The notes beneath the pieces were generated by a model that was not told the origin of the DNA, did no database searches, and worked only from the letters and a program-made list of their open reading frames with translations. From NCBI GenBank assembly GCA_038329845.1, contig JBBQNJ010000023.1:1-60978 (forward strand): a DNA stretch of 60,978 nt. The letters run 5' to 3'. This document shows, in pieces, positions 44,482 through 52,179 of this stretch; positions within the stretch are counted from its first letter, which is position 1, and every line of letters begins with the position of its first letter. The translations under genes and the position numbers were made by a program. Source of the DNA: JBBQNJ01 sp038329845. Its GTDB lineage: Bacteria > Planctomycetota > Phycisphaerae > Tepidisphaerales > Tepidisphaeraceae.

Positions 44482-44490
44482 ACTATACCA
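44482..44490 (-). promoter_or_regulatory. Extended -10 promoter of the URO-D-like gene (possible leaderless mRNA)
   Basis: TGG-TATAGT on the minus strand ends 8 nt before the ATG at 44473. The expected transcription start is within a few nucleotides of the start codon, and no Shine-Dalgarno sequence is present. No -35 box is convincing. Confidence 0.45.
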
Positions 44491-44530
44491 GACGCGCCGA
44501 ACCGGCGTGAGAATCGCATCGACACGGGGA

Positions 44531-44661
44531 AGTGGCTGCCGGGCGTGTCCCCGTATTTTTTGCACTTCCCTGTATTCATAGGGAAAACGCGGTTTCCCAG
44601 AGGCCGTGATGGCTGGTCTCCTGAACCCGTGCAAAAATCCGTGGGCACGCCCGCTGCCGGC
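44531..44661. repeat. Palindromic element with GTGCAAAAA/CACGCCCG arms (REP-like)
   Basis: The left arm (44531-44565: CGGGCGTGTCCCCGTATTTT core, TTTTTTGCAC end) is an imperfect reverse complement of the right arm (44629-44661: GTGCAAAAA, GGGCACGCCCG). Inside is a hairpin GGGAAA-ACGCGG-TTTCCC (44581-44598). The left side also forms a terminator-like stem, ACGGGGA/TCCCCGT followed by ATTTTTT (44524-44560). No ORF is present. It lies between the divergent URO-D-like and isomerase genes and may affect the leader of the latter. Confidence 0.6.
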
Positions 44662-44756
44662 GATTCTTGCATTTCACCGGGCGAAGACCTATTTTCCGAA
44701 CGTCGCCCGATGATCGGAACGACGATTCGGAAAATCTCATTCACAGGAACAAACCC

Positions 44757-45605
44757 ATGACTTCGGTACTCGCCGCCCAGCTCTATACGCTTCGTGATTT
44801 CACCAAGACCCCCGCCGACATCGCCAGCACGATGAAGAGGGTGAAGAAGATGGGGTACGACGCTGTGCAATGCTCGGCGCTCGGGCCGATCGATCCGAAG
44901 GAACTGGGGAACATTCTCAAGGGGGAAAACCTCACCTGCTGCGCCACGCACGCTTCGTTCGAGAAGATGCGCGACCAAACCCAGGCGTTCATCGACGAGC
45001 AGAAGACGATCGGCTGCGAGTACCCGGCGATCGGGTCGATGCCTGGAAGCTATCCGCGAACCAAGGACGGCTATCAGCGGTTCGCCAAGGACGCCAGCGA
45101 AGTGGCCCGCAAGCTCAAGGCCGCGGGTCTGACCTTCGGCTATCACAACCACAGCTTCGAGTTCGAGAAATTTGACGGCCGCACCGGCATGCAAATCCTC
45201 ATCGAGGAGTCGGACAAGGAGGCGGTGACTTTTGAGGTGGACACCTATTGGGTGCAGCACGGCGGGGCGGACCCGGCGGCGGTGATCAAGGGACTTAAGG
45301 GGCGCATCCCCCTGGTCCACCTCAAGGACATGGTCGTGGCCGAGAATCGCACGGCGGCGATGAATCTCAAGCGCAACGAGGGCGAGAACGATGAGGCGTT
45401 CAAAAAGCGCCAGGACGCCGCCGGCTCCCGCCAGCCGATCATGGCCGAAGTGGGCGAGGGAAACATGAACTTCCCGGCGATCCTCGAGGCCTGTAAATCC
45501 AGCGGCACGAAATGGTACATCGTCGAACAGGACGTCTGCCAGCGCGACCCCTTCGAGAGCCTTGCCATCAGCCTGAAAAACCTGCGGGCCTTGGGCTTGA
45601 AATAG
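44757..45605 (+). CDS. Sugar phosphate isomerase/epimerase-like TIM-barrel protein
   Basis: 282 residues from the ATG at 44757 (AGGA ~8 nt upstream). Xylose isomerase-like TIM barrel (AP endonuclease 2 superfamily): LAAQLYTLRDFTKTPADIAST, FGYHNHSFEFEKF, FEVDTYWVQHGGADPAAVI, HLKDMV and EVGEGNMNF supply the usual His/Glu/Asp metal-site pattern. Members isomerise, epimerise or dehydrate sugars and inositols. The actual substrate is unknown. It is divergent from the URO-D-like gene and is followed by an inverted-repeat element, so it probably forms a single-gene transcript. Confidence 0.85.
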   Translation: MTSVLAAQLYTLRDFTKTPADIASTMKRVKKMGYDAVQCSALGPIDPKELGNILKGENLTCCATHASFEKMRDQTQAFIDEQKTIGCEYPAIGSMPGSYPRTKDGYQRFAKDASEVARKLKAAGLTFGYHNHSFEFEKFDGRTGMQILIEESDKEAVTFEVDTYWVQHGGADPAAVIKGLKGRIPLVHLKDMVVAENRTAAMNLKRNEGENDEAFKKRQDAAGSRQPIMAEVGEGNMNFPAILEACKSSGTKWYIVEQDVCQRDPFESLAISLKNLRALGLK

Positions 45606-45622
45606 CCGCGGCGGCGGGGGGC

Positions 45623-45830
45623 GGAGGAAAAATTAAACGCGAAGTGGCGAAGAAGAATCGTACGAATTTCACCTGATTCTCTCGCGCCATCGCGGCCTGT
45701 CGCTGCGCGTTTCACGTAGAATCCGTATGAGTTGGCTCGACGGGCTTGACGAAACGCCGAACGAGATCGAGTTTTTTCTTTTTGGCGCTGGCTCTTCGCG
45801 TCTTCGCTTCTTCGCGTTTGAATTTCCTCC
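45623..45830. repeat. Inverted-repeat element, family 1 copy B
   Basis: The arms 45623-45657 (GGAGGAAA...AAACGCGAAGTGG core) and 45793-45830 (inverted) match copy A at 42.6 kb in sequence and layout. A partial third arm (TGCGCGTTTCACG) lies near 45697. The element fills the convergent gap between the isomerase gene and serC. Confidence 0.7.
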
Positions 45831-45845
45831 CCCCGTCTCTCCCCT

Positions 45846-46925
45846 TTACGCCTTCTTCGATGCGAAATCGCGCATGAATTGCGACAGGGCGGCGCAGCCT
45901 TCGGTCGGCATGGCGTTGTAGATGCTGGCGCGGATGCCGCCGACCGTGCGGTAGCCTTTCAGGCCCATCATCCCCTGTTTGGCTGCGGATTTCACGAACT
46001 CATCGGTCAGCTCCTCGCTAAGCAGGCGATAGGTCACATTCATGTGCGATCGCTGCTCCTTGACGGAGACCGTCCCGGTGTAAAAGCCGTTGGAGGAGTC
46101 GATCAAGTCATAGATCATCGCGGCCTTGGCGGCGTTGCGTTTTTCCATCGCCGCAAGCCCTCCCTGGGCCTCGAGCCAGCGGAACACCTCCAGCAGGATG
46201 TATACCCCGAACGTCGGTGGGGTATTGATCATGCTCTTGTTCTCGGCCTGATCCTTGAAGCTCCAAAGCTTGCTGGGCGTCTTTTTCTGCCGGGCGTACA
46301 GATCCTTGCGGATGATCGCCAGCACCACTCCGGACGGGCCGAGATTCTTCTGCGCCCCGGCGTAGATCAGGGCGCAATCCTTCGCCGGGTGAGGGCGCGA
46401 CATGATCTCGCTGGAGGCATCGACCACCAGGTTCGGATGCGACGGCCATGTCGCCAGGCGATGGCCGTGGACGGTTTCGTTGGTGCAGACGTGAAAGTAG
46501 TCGGCGGCGCTGTCGAGATTCCATTGCGACGGCGGGGGGCTGTGATCGAAGTTGCTCGATTCGCTCGACGCCACGACATTTATCTTGCCGATCTCCTTGC
46601 CCACGGACGCGGCCTTCTTGCCCCATTCGCCGCCAACAAGATAGTCGGCCGAGGTTTGCAGGAAGTTCATCGGGATGGTGGTGAATAGCTGCGTGGCCCC
46701 GCCTTGAAGGAACAGCACGTCGTGCGTGTCGCGCAGCCCCAGCAGCGATTTGCAGCGGGCGATCGCCTCGTCGGCCACGGCGTCGAATTCCTTGCCGCGA
46801 TGACTCACCTCGGCGATGCCGAAGCCCTTGCCCTGGTAATCGAGCAAGGCGGCGGCGGATTTCTCGAGGGCTTCGGTGGGGAGCATCGCCGGTCCGGCGC
46901 TGAAATTATAGATTCGATTGCTCAT
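45846..46925 (-). CDS. serC: Phosphoserine aminotransferase
   Basis: 359 residues, PLP-dependent fold type I. It starts RIYNFSAGPAMLPTEAL, with the conserved HRGKEF, FLQGGATQLF, VDASSEIMSRPH and IYAGAQKNLGPSG, where Lys193 binds PLP. The C-terminus has GLKGYRTVGGIRASIYNAMP. It converts 3-phosphohydroxypyruvate and glutamate to 3-phosphoserine, the second step of serine synthesis. It is cytoplasmic. Neither serA nor serB is adjacent. Confidence 0.95.
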   Translation of the reverse strand: MSNRIYNFSAGPAMLPTEALEKSAAALLDYQGKGFGIAEVSHRGKEFDAVADEAIARCKSLLGLRDTHDVLFLQGGATQLFTTIPMNFLQTSADYLVGGEWGKKAASVGKEIGKINVVASSESSNFDHSPPPSQWNLDSAADYFHVCTNETVHGHRLATWPSHPNLVVDASSEIMSRPHPAKDCALIYAGAQKNLGPSGVVLAIIRKDLYARQKKTPSKLWSFKDQAENKSMINTPPTFGVYILLEVFRWLEAQGGLAAMEKRNAAKAAMIYDLIDSSNGFYTGTVSVKEQRSHMNVTYRLLSEELTDEFVKSAAKQGMMGLKGYRTVGGIRASIYNAMPTEGCAALSQFMRDFASKKA

Positions 46926-46984
46926 ATCTGTTTCGCAATGGTAAAATGTCGGATGGAAAAATCAATCGGCGGGGGCGAGGCCCC

Positions 46985-47764
46985 TCAGGCCCGCGCCCAC
47001 GCCTGCTTGATGTAGTCCAGCACCTTCGGCGCGGTGGCGGGGAAATCGTTCATCGCCTTGCCCTCGAAGCTGATCAGCCCCGAGTAGTTGCCTTCCTTAA
47101 GGACCTTGAAGAACGGGGCGTAGTCACTTTGGCCGCTCAGGCCAGGCGCCACCCGTCCGACCTTGTCGGCCAGATGCACATGCTTGATCCACGGCATCGC
47201 CTGGCGCAGATTTTCCAGTGGCTCGTCCTCGAGCCAGAAATGGTAGGAATCGACCAGGCACTGAAAATTCGGATGATCGACCGCTCGCACATAGGTCATC
47301 GCCTCGGCGACCGAGTTGATGATGTTGCATTCCTTGCGATTGAGCGGTTCACAGACGATCACCACATCATGCGGCGACGCCAGCTCGGCGCTCATGCGGA
47401 GAAAATCGAGGATCTGGCGTCGAGCGGTCTCGCGGTCGAAGCCTTCCGGCACCTGGCGGGCACCGCCGGAACCGAACACCAGCGTCCGAGCCCCTATCTT
47501 GGGCGCGCGCTCCAGAACGCGGCTCATGTACGATCGCAGCTTGCCCAGGTCGGCTTGAGGCCCGGTGATCTTCAAATTTCCCGGGACCAGGCAATTCGCC
47601 GCCAAGATCGGAATCGCCGATGTCTTGGCGGCATTGCCAGCCTTCCATTGCTCATCGGGCAACTCGCCTTGCAGCAGCCCTTGAACATTCCCCTCGACAT
47701 AATCCCACCCCGCGGCCTTGATCGCCGCGGATGCACCCGGTGATCCGCAAATCCCAAATCGCAT
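46985..47764 (-). CDS. Sugar phosphate isomerase/epimerase-like TIM-barrel protein
   Basis: 259 residues, xylose isomerase-like TIM barrel. MRFGICGSPGASAAIKAAGWDYVEG opens it; VIVCEPLNRKECNIINS, LVDSYHFWLEDEP, HVHLADKVGR and LISFEGKAMND provide the Glu/Asp/His metal ligands (EPLNR is typical of hydroxypyruvate isomerase- and epimerase-like members). It is upstream of serC on the same strand (59 bp), so they may be co-transcribed. It is distinct from the similar barrel at 44757. The substrate is unknown; a role in sugar catabolism is inferred from the nearby glucoamylase-like gene. Confidence 0.83.
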   Translation of the reverse strand: MRFGICGSPGASAAIKAAGWDYVEGNVQGLLQGELPDEQWKAGNAAKTSAIPILAANCLVPGNLKITGPQADLGKLRSYMSRVLERAPKIGARTLVFGSGGARQVPEGFDRETARRQILDFLRMSAELASPHDVVIVCEPLNRKECNIINSVAEAMTYVRAVDHPNFQCLVDSYHFWLEDEPLENLRQAMPWIKHVHLADKVGRVAPGLSGQSDYAPFFKVLKEGNYSGLISFEGKAMNDFPATAPKVLDYIKQAWARA

Positions 47765-47846
47765 TCGATATCTCTCCCGTTTGGACGAACGGGCATGTTA
47801 CCAAACCCGTCGCTGGGGGAAAGAGGCCAAGGCGAATCCGTCCGAT

Positions 47847-49139
47847 TTACTCCAACCACCCGCCGGTGAAGCCGGCGCGACGCAGGCCCTGGCGGACGTA
47901 GGGGTTGTTGCGCATCCAGGACCACAGCAGGCCCGTGCGATGATTCTCGACCATCACCACCACCGGGCCTTGATTCAGCGCGAAGTTGTTGGGCGAGACC
48001 CACCCGTGTTCGACCTGATCGTGTACGCGACAGGTGGGGTTGAACGTCGCCTCGAAACCATAGCGGCTCTGTTCGCCGATGTGCCTTGTCCAGAAGTTCC
48101 GCACCGTCGGCTGGACAATCTCGGGGCAGAACGGCATCGACGCCACCACGGCCCACGGCGAGATCGAGCCGTCGTCGGGCCCGTCGGGGGCACCGCGGGC
48201 ACGATACCCGTAAAACCGGCGCTCGCGGCCGTCGATGATCATCGTCGATTTGCCGGGACCGTCGCTGGCGGTGAATCCCCAGCAATGCTCGCCGTAGGCT
48301 CGGAATTGGTGCGGATTCTCCTTGGCGTACGCCTGCTGCACCAGCGTGGCCCGGCGGCTGTTCTCGAAATAGTCGATCCCCTTTTCTCGCATGTAGGCAT
48401 CCTGGACGCCGCGCAGGTCCAGCCAGCACTGCGGCAATTGGTGGATGAACAGCGGGCCGGCGTAGAGGTAATCGATCCCGTACGCCTGTCGCCAGCGATA
48501 TTCGCTGAGCCAGGCATCGTACGCCTCGACCGGCACGGGATGCGTCGGCGAACCGAGCGCCAGAATGTACAGCAGCAGTCCTTCGTTGTAGCCGCGCCAG
48601 CCGTAACGCAAGAACCCGCTGCGCGGCTTCCAGCCGTGACTGATCGCCGAATCTCGCCACATCCAATCCCATTCGACCCGCCGATACATCGCATCGGCGA
48701 GTGAGCGAATCTCATTCTCGATCTCACTGTCGTGGTTGAAGTACTCGGCCGCCGACAGCGCTCCGGCGATCAGGATCGCCGAGTCGATCGTACTCAGCTC
48801 GCTGCGCCAGGCGCGCTTGGCCGAGGGGACCTCGATGAAATGGTAATAGAACCCGCGATAACCGGTGGCATCGGACTTTTCGCTCTGGGCGCTTTGCATG
48901 AAGGATCGCAAGGTCGCCACCGCGTGGCAGGCGGCGGCCTGGCGGTCGATCAGCTTTCGCTCGACCCCGACGATGAAGCTGGAGAGCGCCAGTCCGCAGC
49001 CGGCGATGCTGCACGGGCTGCCCGGCTGGGTCGAGTCGAAGATCAATCCCAGGCTGTCATCGCCTTCGCGGATGAAGTACCCGAAGGCCTCGCGCTGAAT
49101 GCGGTCCAGTTCCTGCTCGCTCAGTTCCGCAAGGCTCAT
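47847..49139 (-). CDS. Glucoamylase-like (Pfam10091/GH144-type) protein
   Basis: 430 residues with an (alpha/alpha)6-type pattern: YFIREGDDSLGLIFD, GYRGFYYHFIE, ELSTIDSAILIAGAL, GYNEGLLLYILALGSPTHPV, YAGPLFIHQLPQCWLDLRG and DGSISPWAVVASMPF are typical of the glucoamylase-like family that includes beta-1,2-glucanases. No signal peptide is seen. The start ATG at 49139 overlaps the TGA of a degraded GH39 frame by 4 bp (ATGA), showing that a coupled operon of two glycoside hydrolases once existed. It is likely an intracellular glucan-degrading enzyme; the linkage is not certain. Confidence 0.85.
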   Translation of the reverse strand: MSLAELSEQELDRIQREAFGYFIREGDDSLGLIFDSTQPGSPCSIAGCGLALSSFIVGVERKLIDRQAAACHAVATLRSFMQSAQSEKSDATGYRGFYYHFIEVPSAKRAWRSELSTIDSAILIAGALSAAEYFNHDSEIENEIRSLADAMYRRVEWDWMWRDSAISHGWKPRSGFLRYGWRGYNEGLLLYILALGSPTHPVPVEAYDAWLSEYRWRQAYGIDYLYAGPLFIHQLPQCWLDLRGVQDAYMREKGIDYFENSRRATLVQQAYAKENPHQFRAYGEHCWGFTASDGPGKSTMIIDGRERRFYGYRARGAPDGPDDGSISPWAVVASMPFCPEIVQPTVRNFWTRHIGEQSRYGFEATFNPTCRVHDQVEHGWVSPNNFALNQGPVVVMVENHRTGLLWSWMRNNPYVRQGLRRAGFTGGWLE

Positions 49140-49476
49140 TTCGCGCCCTCCGCCTCGTCGCTTTTCGGCAACTCGATTCTCACAATCGCCACCGCGTGCG
49201 CGGGCAACGTTACATCGACGTGGATCGTCTTTTCCTCGCAGCGGGGGTGCACGAATAGCGCAACTGGTTCTGATGCTCGACGAGCGTCTTCATGTCGTCG
49301 GCGAAAAGCCCGTGGAATCGCACATGCTCGAAGCCGATCTCCCGCCTCGCCCGCGTCAATTGTCGTTGCCAGTCGGCTCGCAGGGCCAGCCTGGCGTGTC
49401 CGCTGCCGACACAAAATGTCCATATCGGTCGCAACGGCTCGGCGGGGTGGTCCAGGTCGCAGGTGAAATCAGGCAT
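49136..49476 (-). pseudogene. GH39 beta-xylosidase remnant with large internal deletion
   Basis: From the ATG at 49476 the minus strand reads like a GH39 N-terminus (IWTFCVGSGHARLALRADWQ, GFEHVRFHGLFADDMKTLV, then QNQLRYS). About nt 49250 the similarity stops. A second frame then reads EKTIHVDVTLPAHAVAIVRI, the usual C-terminal beta end of GH39. The ~400-residue catalytic middle, including both catalytic Glu, is missing and the frames do not match. The stop still overlaps the next gene by 4 bp. This is a decayed xylosidase gene; recognition is from memory of family motifs. Confidence 0.7.
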
Positions 49477-49637
49477 GACGGCTCCGGAAAAATCCCGTCC
49501 GCGATCCACCGACGAACGGCGATCTGGGGCGCCCTCGGGATGCTGCAACTTCCGTGCCGCTAGTGTAGTGTCTCATCAATAGTGCGTCGCACGCTCGACT
49601 GAAAATCCTTCGTTTTCCACTTTTCAAATTGTTTTTG

Positions 49638-50295
49638 CGAAGCGCCAGCGAGGGAACGGAACCCCCGCCCCCCGCCCGGTTAGCCCGAAGCGCCAGCGAG
49701 GGAACGGAACTGCACATCGGGACTGGGAGCAAGAACCAGATTGAGCACCGATGGAGAGGATGAACAAAATCGGGGCGGGCGACGAGCCGGCGAAAGCGCC
49801 TGATCCGGTCCATCCTTTTTTGATCGGCGTTCATCGGCGTACATCGGCGGTGAGTTCCTTCCATGATCAACAGAATCGCGGCGCCCGGCGGACCCCGGGC
49901 AAAACGGCATTATCCTGTGTATCCTGTGCGTCCTGATCTGACTTGATTCTTCGCGCGGAGGATTCAACTTCGCCCGGAGGATTGAACGCGAAGAAGGCGC
50001 GAAGGATTTTTTCATCTATTCCTTCGTGTTTCTTAGAGGCCTCGTGGTGAAAATTCTTCGGCCCGCCCGTCCGCGCATCCACCTTCGATCCCTCGCTAAC
50101 GGCGTCGCCGCCTCGCTTCGTGGTGAAAATTCTTCGGCCCACCCGTCCGCGCGTCCCCCTTCGATCCCTCGCTAACGGCGGCGCTACCTCGCTGGCGCTT
50201 CGGGCTAACGGCGGCGCTATCTCGCTGGCGCTTCGGGCTAACGGCGGCGCTACCTCGTTGGCGCTTCGGGCGAACGGCCTCTTCGGGCGAACGGC
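49638..50295. repeat. Cluster of degenerate short repeats, including the PKRQRGSAAV family
   Basis: CGAAGCGCCAGCGAGGGAAC occurs at 49638 and 49686. AAACGCGAAG-type arm sequence occurs at 49984-50005. A ~75-bp direct repeat (GTGGTGAAAATTCTTCGGCC core) occurs at 50044 and 50120. A 33-bp tandem (GCTAACGGCGGCGCTACCTC start) runs 50171-50269 in three copies plus a fragment. On the minus strand the 33-bp unit reads PKRQRGSAAVS, a repeat I associate with Planctomycetota. The whole gap 49477-50295 contains no gene that I can support. Confidence 0.8.
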
Positions 50296-51924
50296 TCATC
50301 CCACCCACTGATCCTTTACGGAAATGGGCGCCTCGTCCGGCTTATTCTCGGCGGCACCGATCGCCGCCGCGGAGAGGATCTCCCACCCCGAGCGGCTCAT
50401 GCCGAGAAACTCGCGCACCGGCTCATCGTAGAACGATCCGATGGGTCGTCCTCCCAGCCCCAGTGCGGTCGCGGCGATGATCATCCGTTCCACGGCCATG
50501 CCTGCCTCGAGATGGGCCAGGCGGTACAGGTCCGGCCCGGCGGCGCTGAGCAGTTTGTGCAGGCTCGAGGCCAGGAAACAGACCGCCGCGGCCTTGGCGC
50601 AGAAGGGTTGGGCCAGGCAAAGCGTCGCCGCTTCGGACTGGAATTCGCCGAACCGCAGCAAGGCCCAGGTATCGCTGGTAGGGTCGTAATACCAGATTCC
50701 CTTGTCCAGCCCGATGACGTTGTGGACCAACCAGAATGGCCGCACCAGCGCCACGTGCGGGCCGGAGGGAAACAGCGGATGGAATGTTCCCCCGCGAAAG
50801 GTCAGGCGATTGATCCGAGCGAAGTCCTCGCGCGCGATCGCGCGTGATGCGAACGCGCCCGCCGGCGCCAGCTCCATCATCACCTTTCGCAACGACAATC
50901 CTGGCGTCGGCTCGTCCGGTTCGGGCAAATGGGTGATCGGATACTCCGCCGGCATCGGGTCCATCTCGGTCAGCGGCGGGCGCACCTCGCGGATCGCCAC
51001 CCCCGGGGCCACGCAATCTTCATGCACCGCCTGGATCGAACCGTACGCGATGATCCGCTCGGCCAACGGCGCCCGCGCGATCGGCGGCAGCGCCGCCGGC
51101 GGCGACGGCGTGTACGCCATCGGATTCACGGCCTGGTCGGCCCAGACCACCATCCCCTGCACCGATTCGCAGACGCCGTAGTCGGCGTCGGGGCAGATCC
51201 CGATCAGTTCGCGCATCTGCGTTTCGTTCATCCGCAACCGAACCAGCGTCTGGATTCCCAAGCCGTTGGCCGTGGTAACGATCGCCTGGATCGCGTGCCC
51301 GGCATCCTGCACGGCATACCGGTAGCCGCGCTTCTGAAAGCGCGCGCTGGATCGGCAGAAGATTGTCGTGACCAGAATCGCCGCCGGAACGGATTTGAGC
51401 AGGTCCAGGTCCGGTCGCCCACGCTTCAGGCTCCCCAGCGTTTCGGGGCCCTCTCGCAGTTTGCACAATGAAAATTGCCGCGGCGAAAAATGGTAAAGGC
51501 CCGGCGGAACACCGTCGATGGCGAACGTCGCGACATAGATCTCGCAAGGATACGCCGACCCGATGCTCAGCCAAGGGCGCGTCCACAGCGCCGGCCCGCC
51601 GGCGGGGTCTACGATTTTGTGGGTATTGGCGCACGAAAGATACAGCCAGGTGGCCAGCGTCTTAAGGTTCTGCGGCGGGCTGACGAAGCTGACGGGGATG
51701 GCCGCCACCCCCTGTTCCAGCACCGACAGCGCCCCCGGTGCGATATCCAGGATCGACGTGGGCAGCGAGATCTGCGGGCGATCCGGGAACCGCGCATAAA
51801 CGGCGGGAATCGATGCCGGATTGACACTCGCCTCCGCCGCGGCCACCCCCGGCGCGCAGCGCGTGCCGCGATGAAACTCGTACACCCGATCCACCCGGTC
51901 GAGAATGCTGCGCGGCACGGTCAT
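50296..51924 (-). CDS. SagB-type nitroreductase/dehydrogenase with two tandem domains
   Basis: 542 residues from the ATG at 51924; the open frame extends to 52053 but the family starts near LDRVDRVYEFHRGT. The first domain (~1-280) has SagB/ThcOx features: PPQNLKTLATWLYLSCANT, YPCEIYVATFAIDGVPPGLYHFSP and AGHAIQAIVTTANGLGIQT. The second (~300-542) repeats the fold: LSLRKVMMELAPAGAFASRAI, WYYDPTSDTWALL and YRLAHLEAGMAVERMIIAATALGLGGRPIG. SagB-type proteins are FMN oxidoreductases, some oxidising azolines in RiPP biosynthesis. No YcaO or precursor gene was found nearby, so its substrate is open. It stands alone; the 255-bp gap to the next gene shows nothing. Confidence 0.83.
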   Translation of the reverse strand: MTVPRSILDRVDRVYEFHRGTRCAPGVAAAEASVNPASIPAVYARFPDRPQISLPTSILDIAPGALSVLEQGVAAIPVSFVSPPQNLKTLATWLYLSCANTHKIVDPAGGPALWTRPWLSIGSAYPCEIYVATFAIDGVPPGLYHFSPRQFSLCKLREGPETLGSLKRGRPDLDLLKSVPAAILVTTIFCRSSARFQKRGYRYAVQDAGHAIQAIVTTANGLGIQTLVRLRMNETQMRELIGICPDADYGVCESVQGMVVWADQAVNPMAYTPSPPAALPPIARAPLAERIIAYGSIQAVHEDCVAPGVAIREVRPPLTEMDPMPAEYPITHLPEPDEPTPGLSLRKVMMELAPAGAFASRAIAREDFARINRLTFRGGTFHPLFPSGPHVALVRPFWLVHNVIGLDKGIWYYDPTSDTWALLRFGEFQSEAATLCLAQPFCAKAAAVCFLASSLHKLLSAAGPDLYRLAHLEAGMAVERMIIAATALGLGGRPIGSFYDEPVREFLGMSRSGWEILSAAAIGAAENKPDEAPISVKDQWVG

Positions 51925-52179
51925 AAGGGAATCAATCAGAAACACCACGCCAGTAAATCGGCCCACTCGATGCGATATGGTACGCCCTGTCCATCGCCGC
52001 CCGCGAAGGGGCATCTGGGAATATTCTCCCAGCGGTGCGGCGCGGTGATTCATCGCCTCATGGGATATTCTGGATGTCCCCCGCGCCCTCCTTTGGGGTG
52101 AAGGCCTCCTGCCTGCCTGGTCGGCCTCGCCTTGTTCTTCTGCTGACTAATCGCCGGATCGCGGGTAAAACGTTGGGTT

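Noticed and set aside
48238..49014. Antisense ORFs within the glucoamylase-like gene
   Set aside because: They lie in other frames of a well-supported coding sequence and have no domain content.
50096..50308. 70-codon minus-strand ORF (PKRQRGSAAV repeats)
   Set aside because: It is entirely made of the 33-bp intergenic repeat and lacks a ribosome-binding site.
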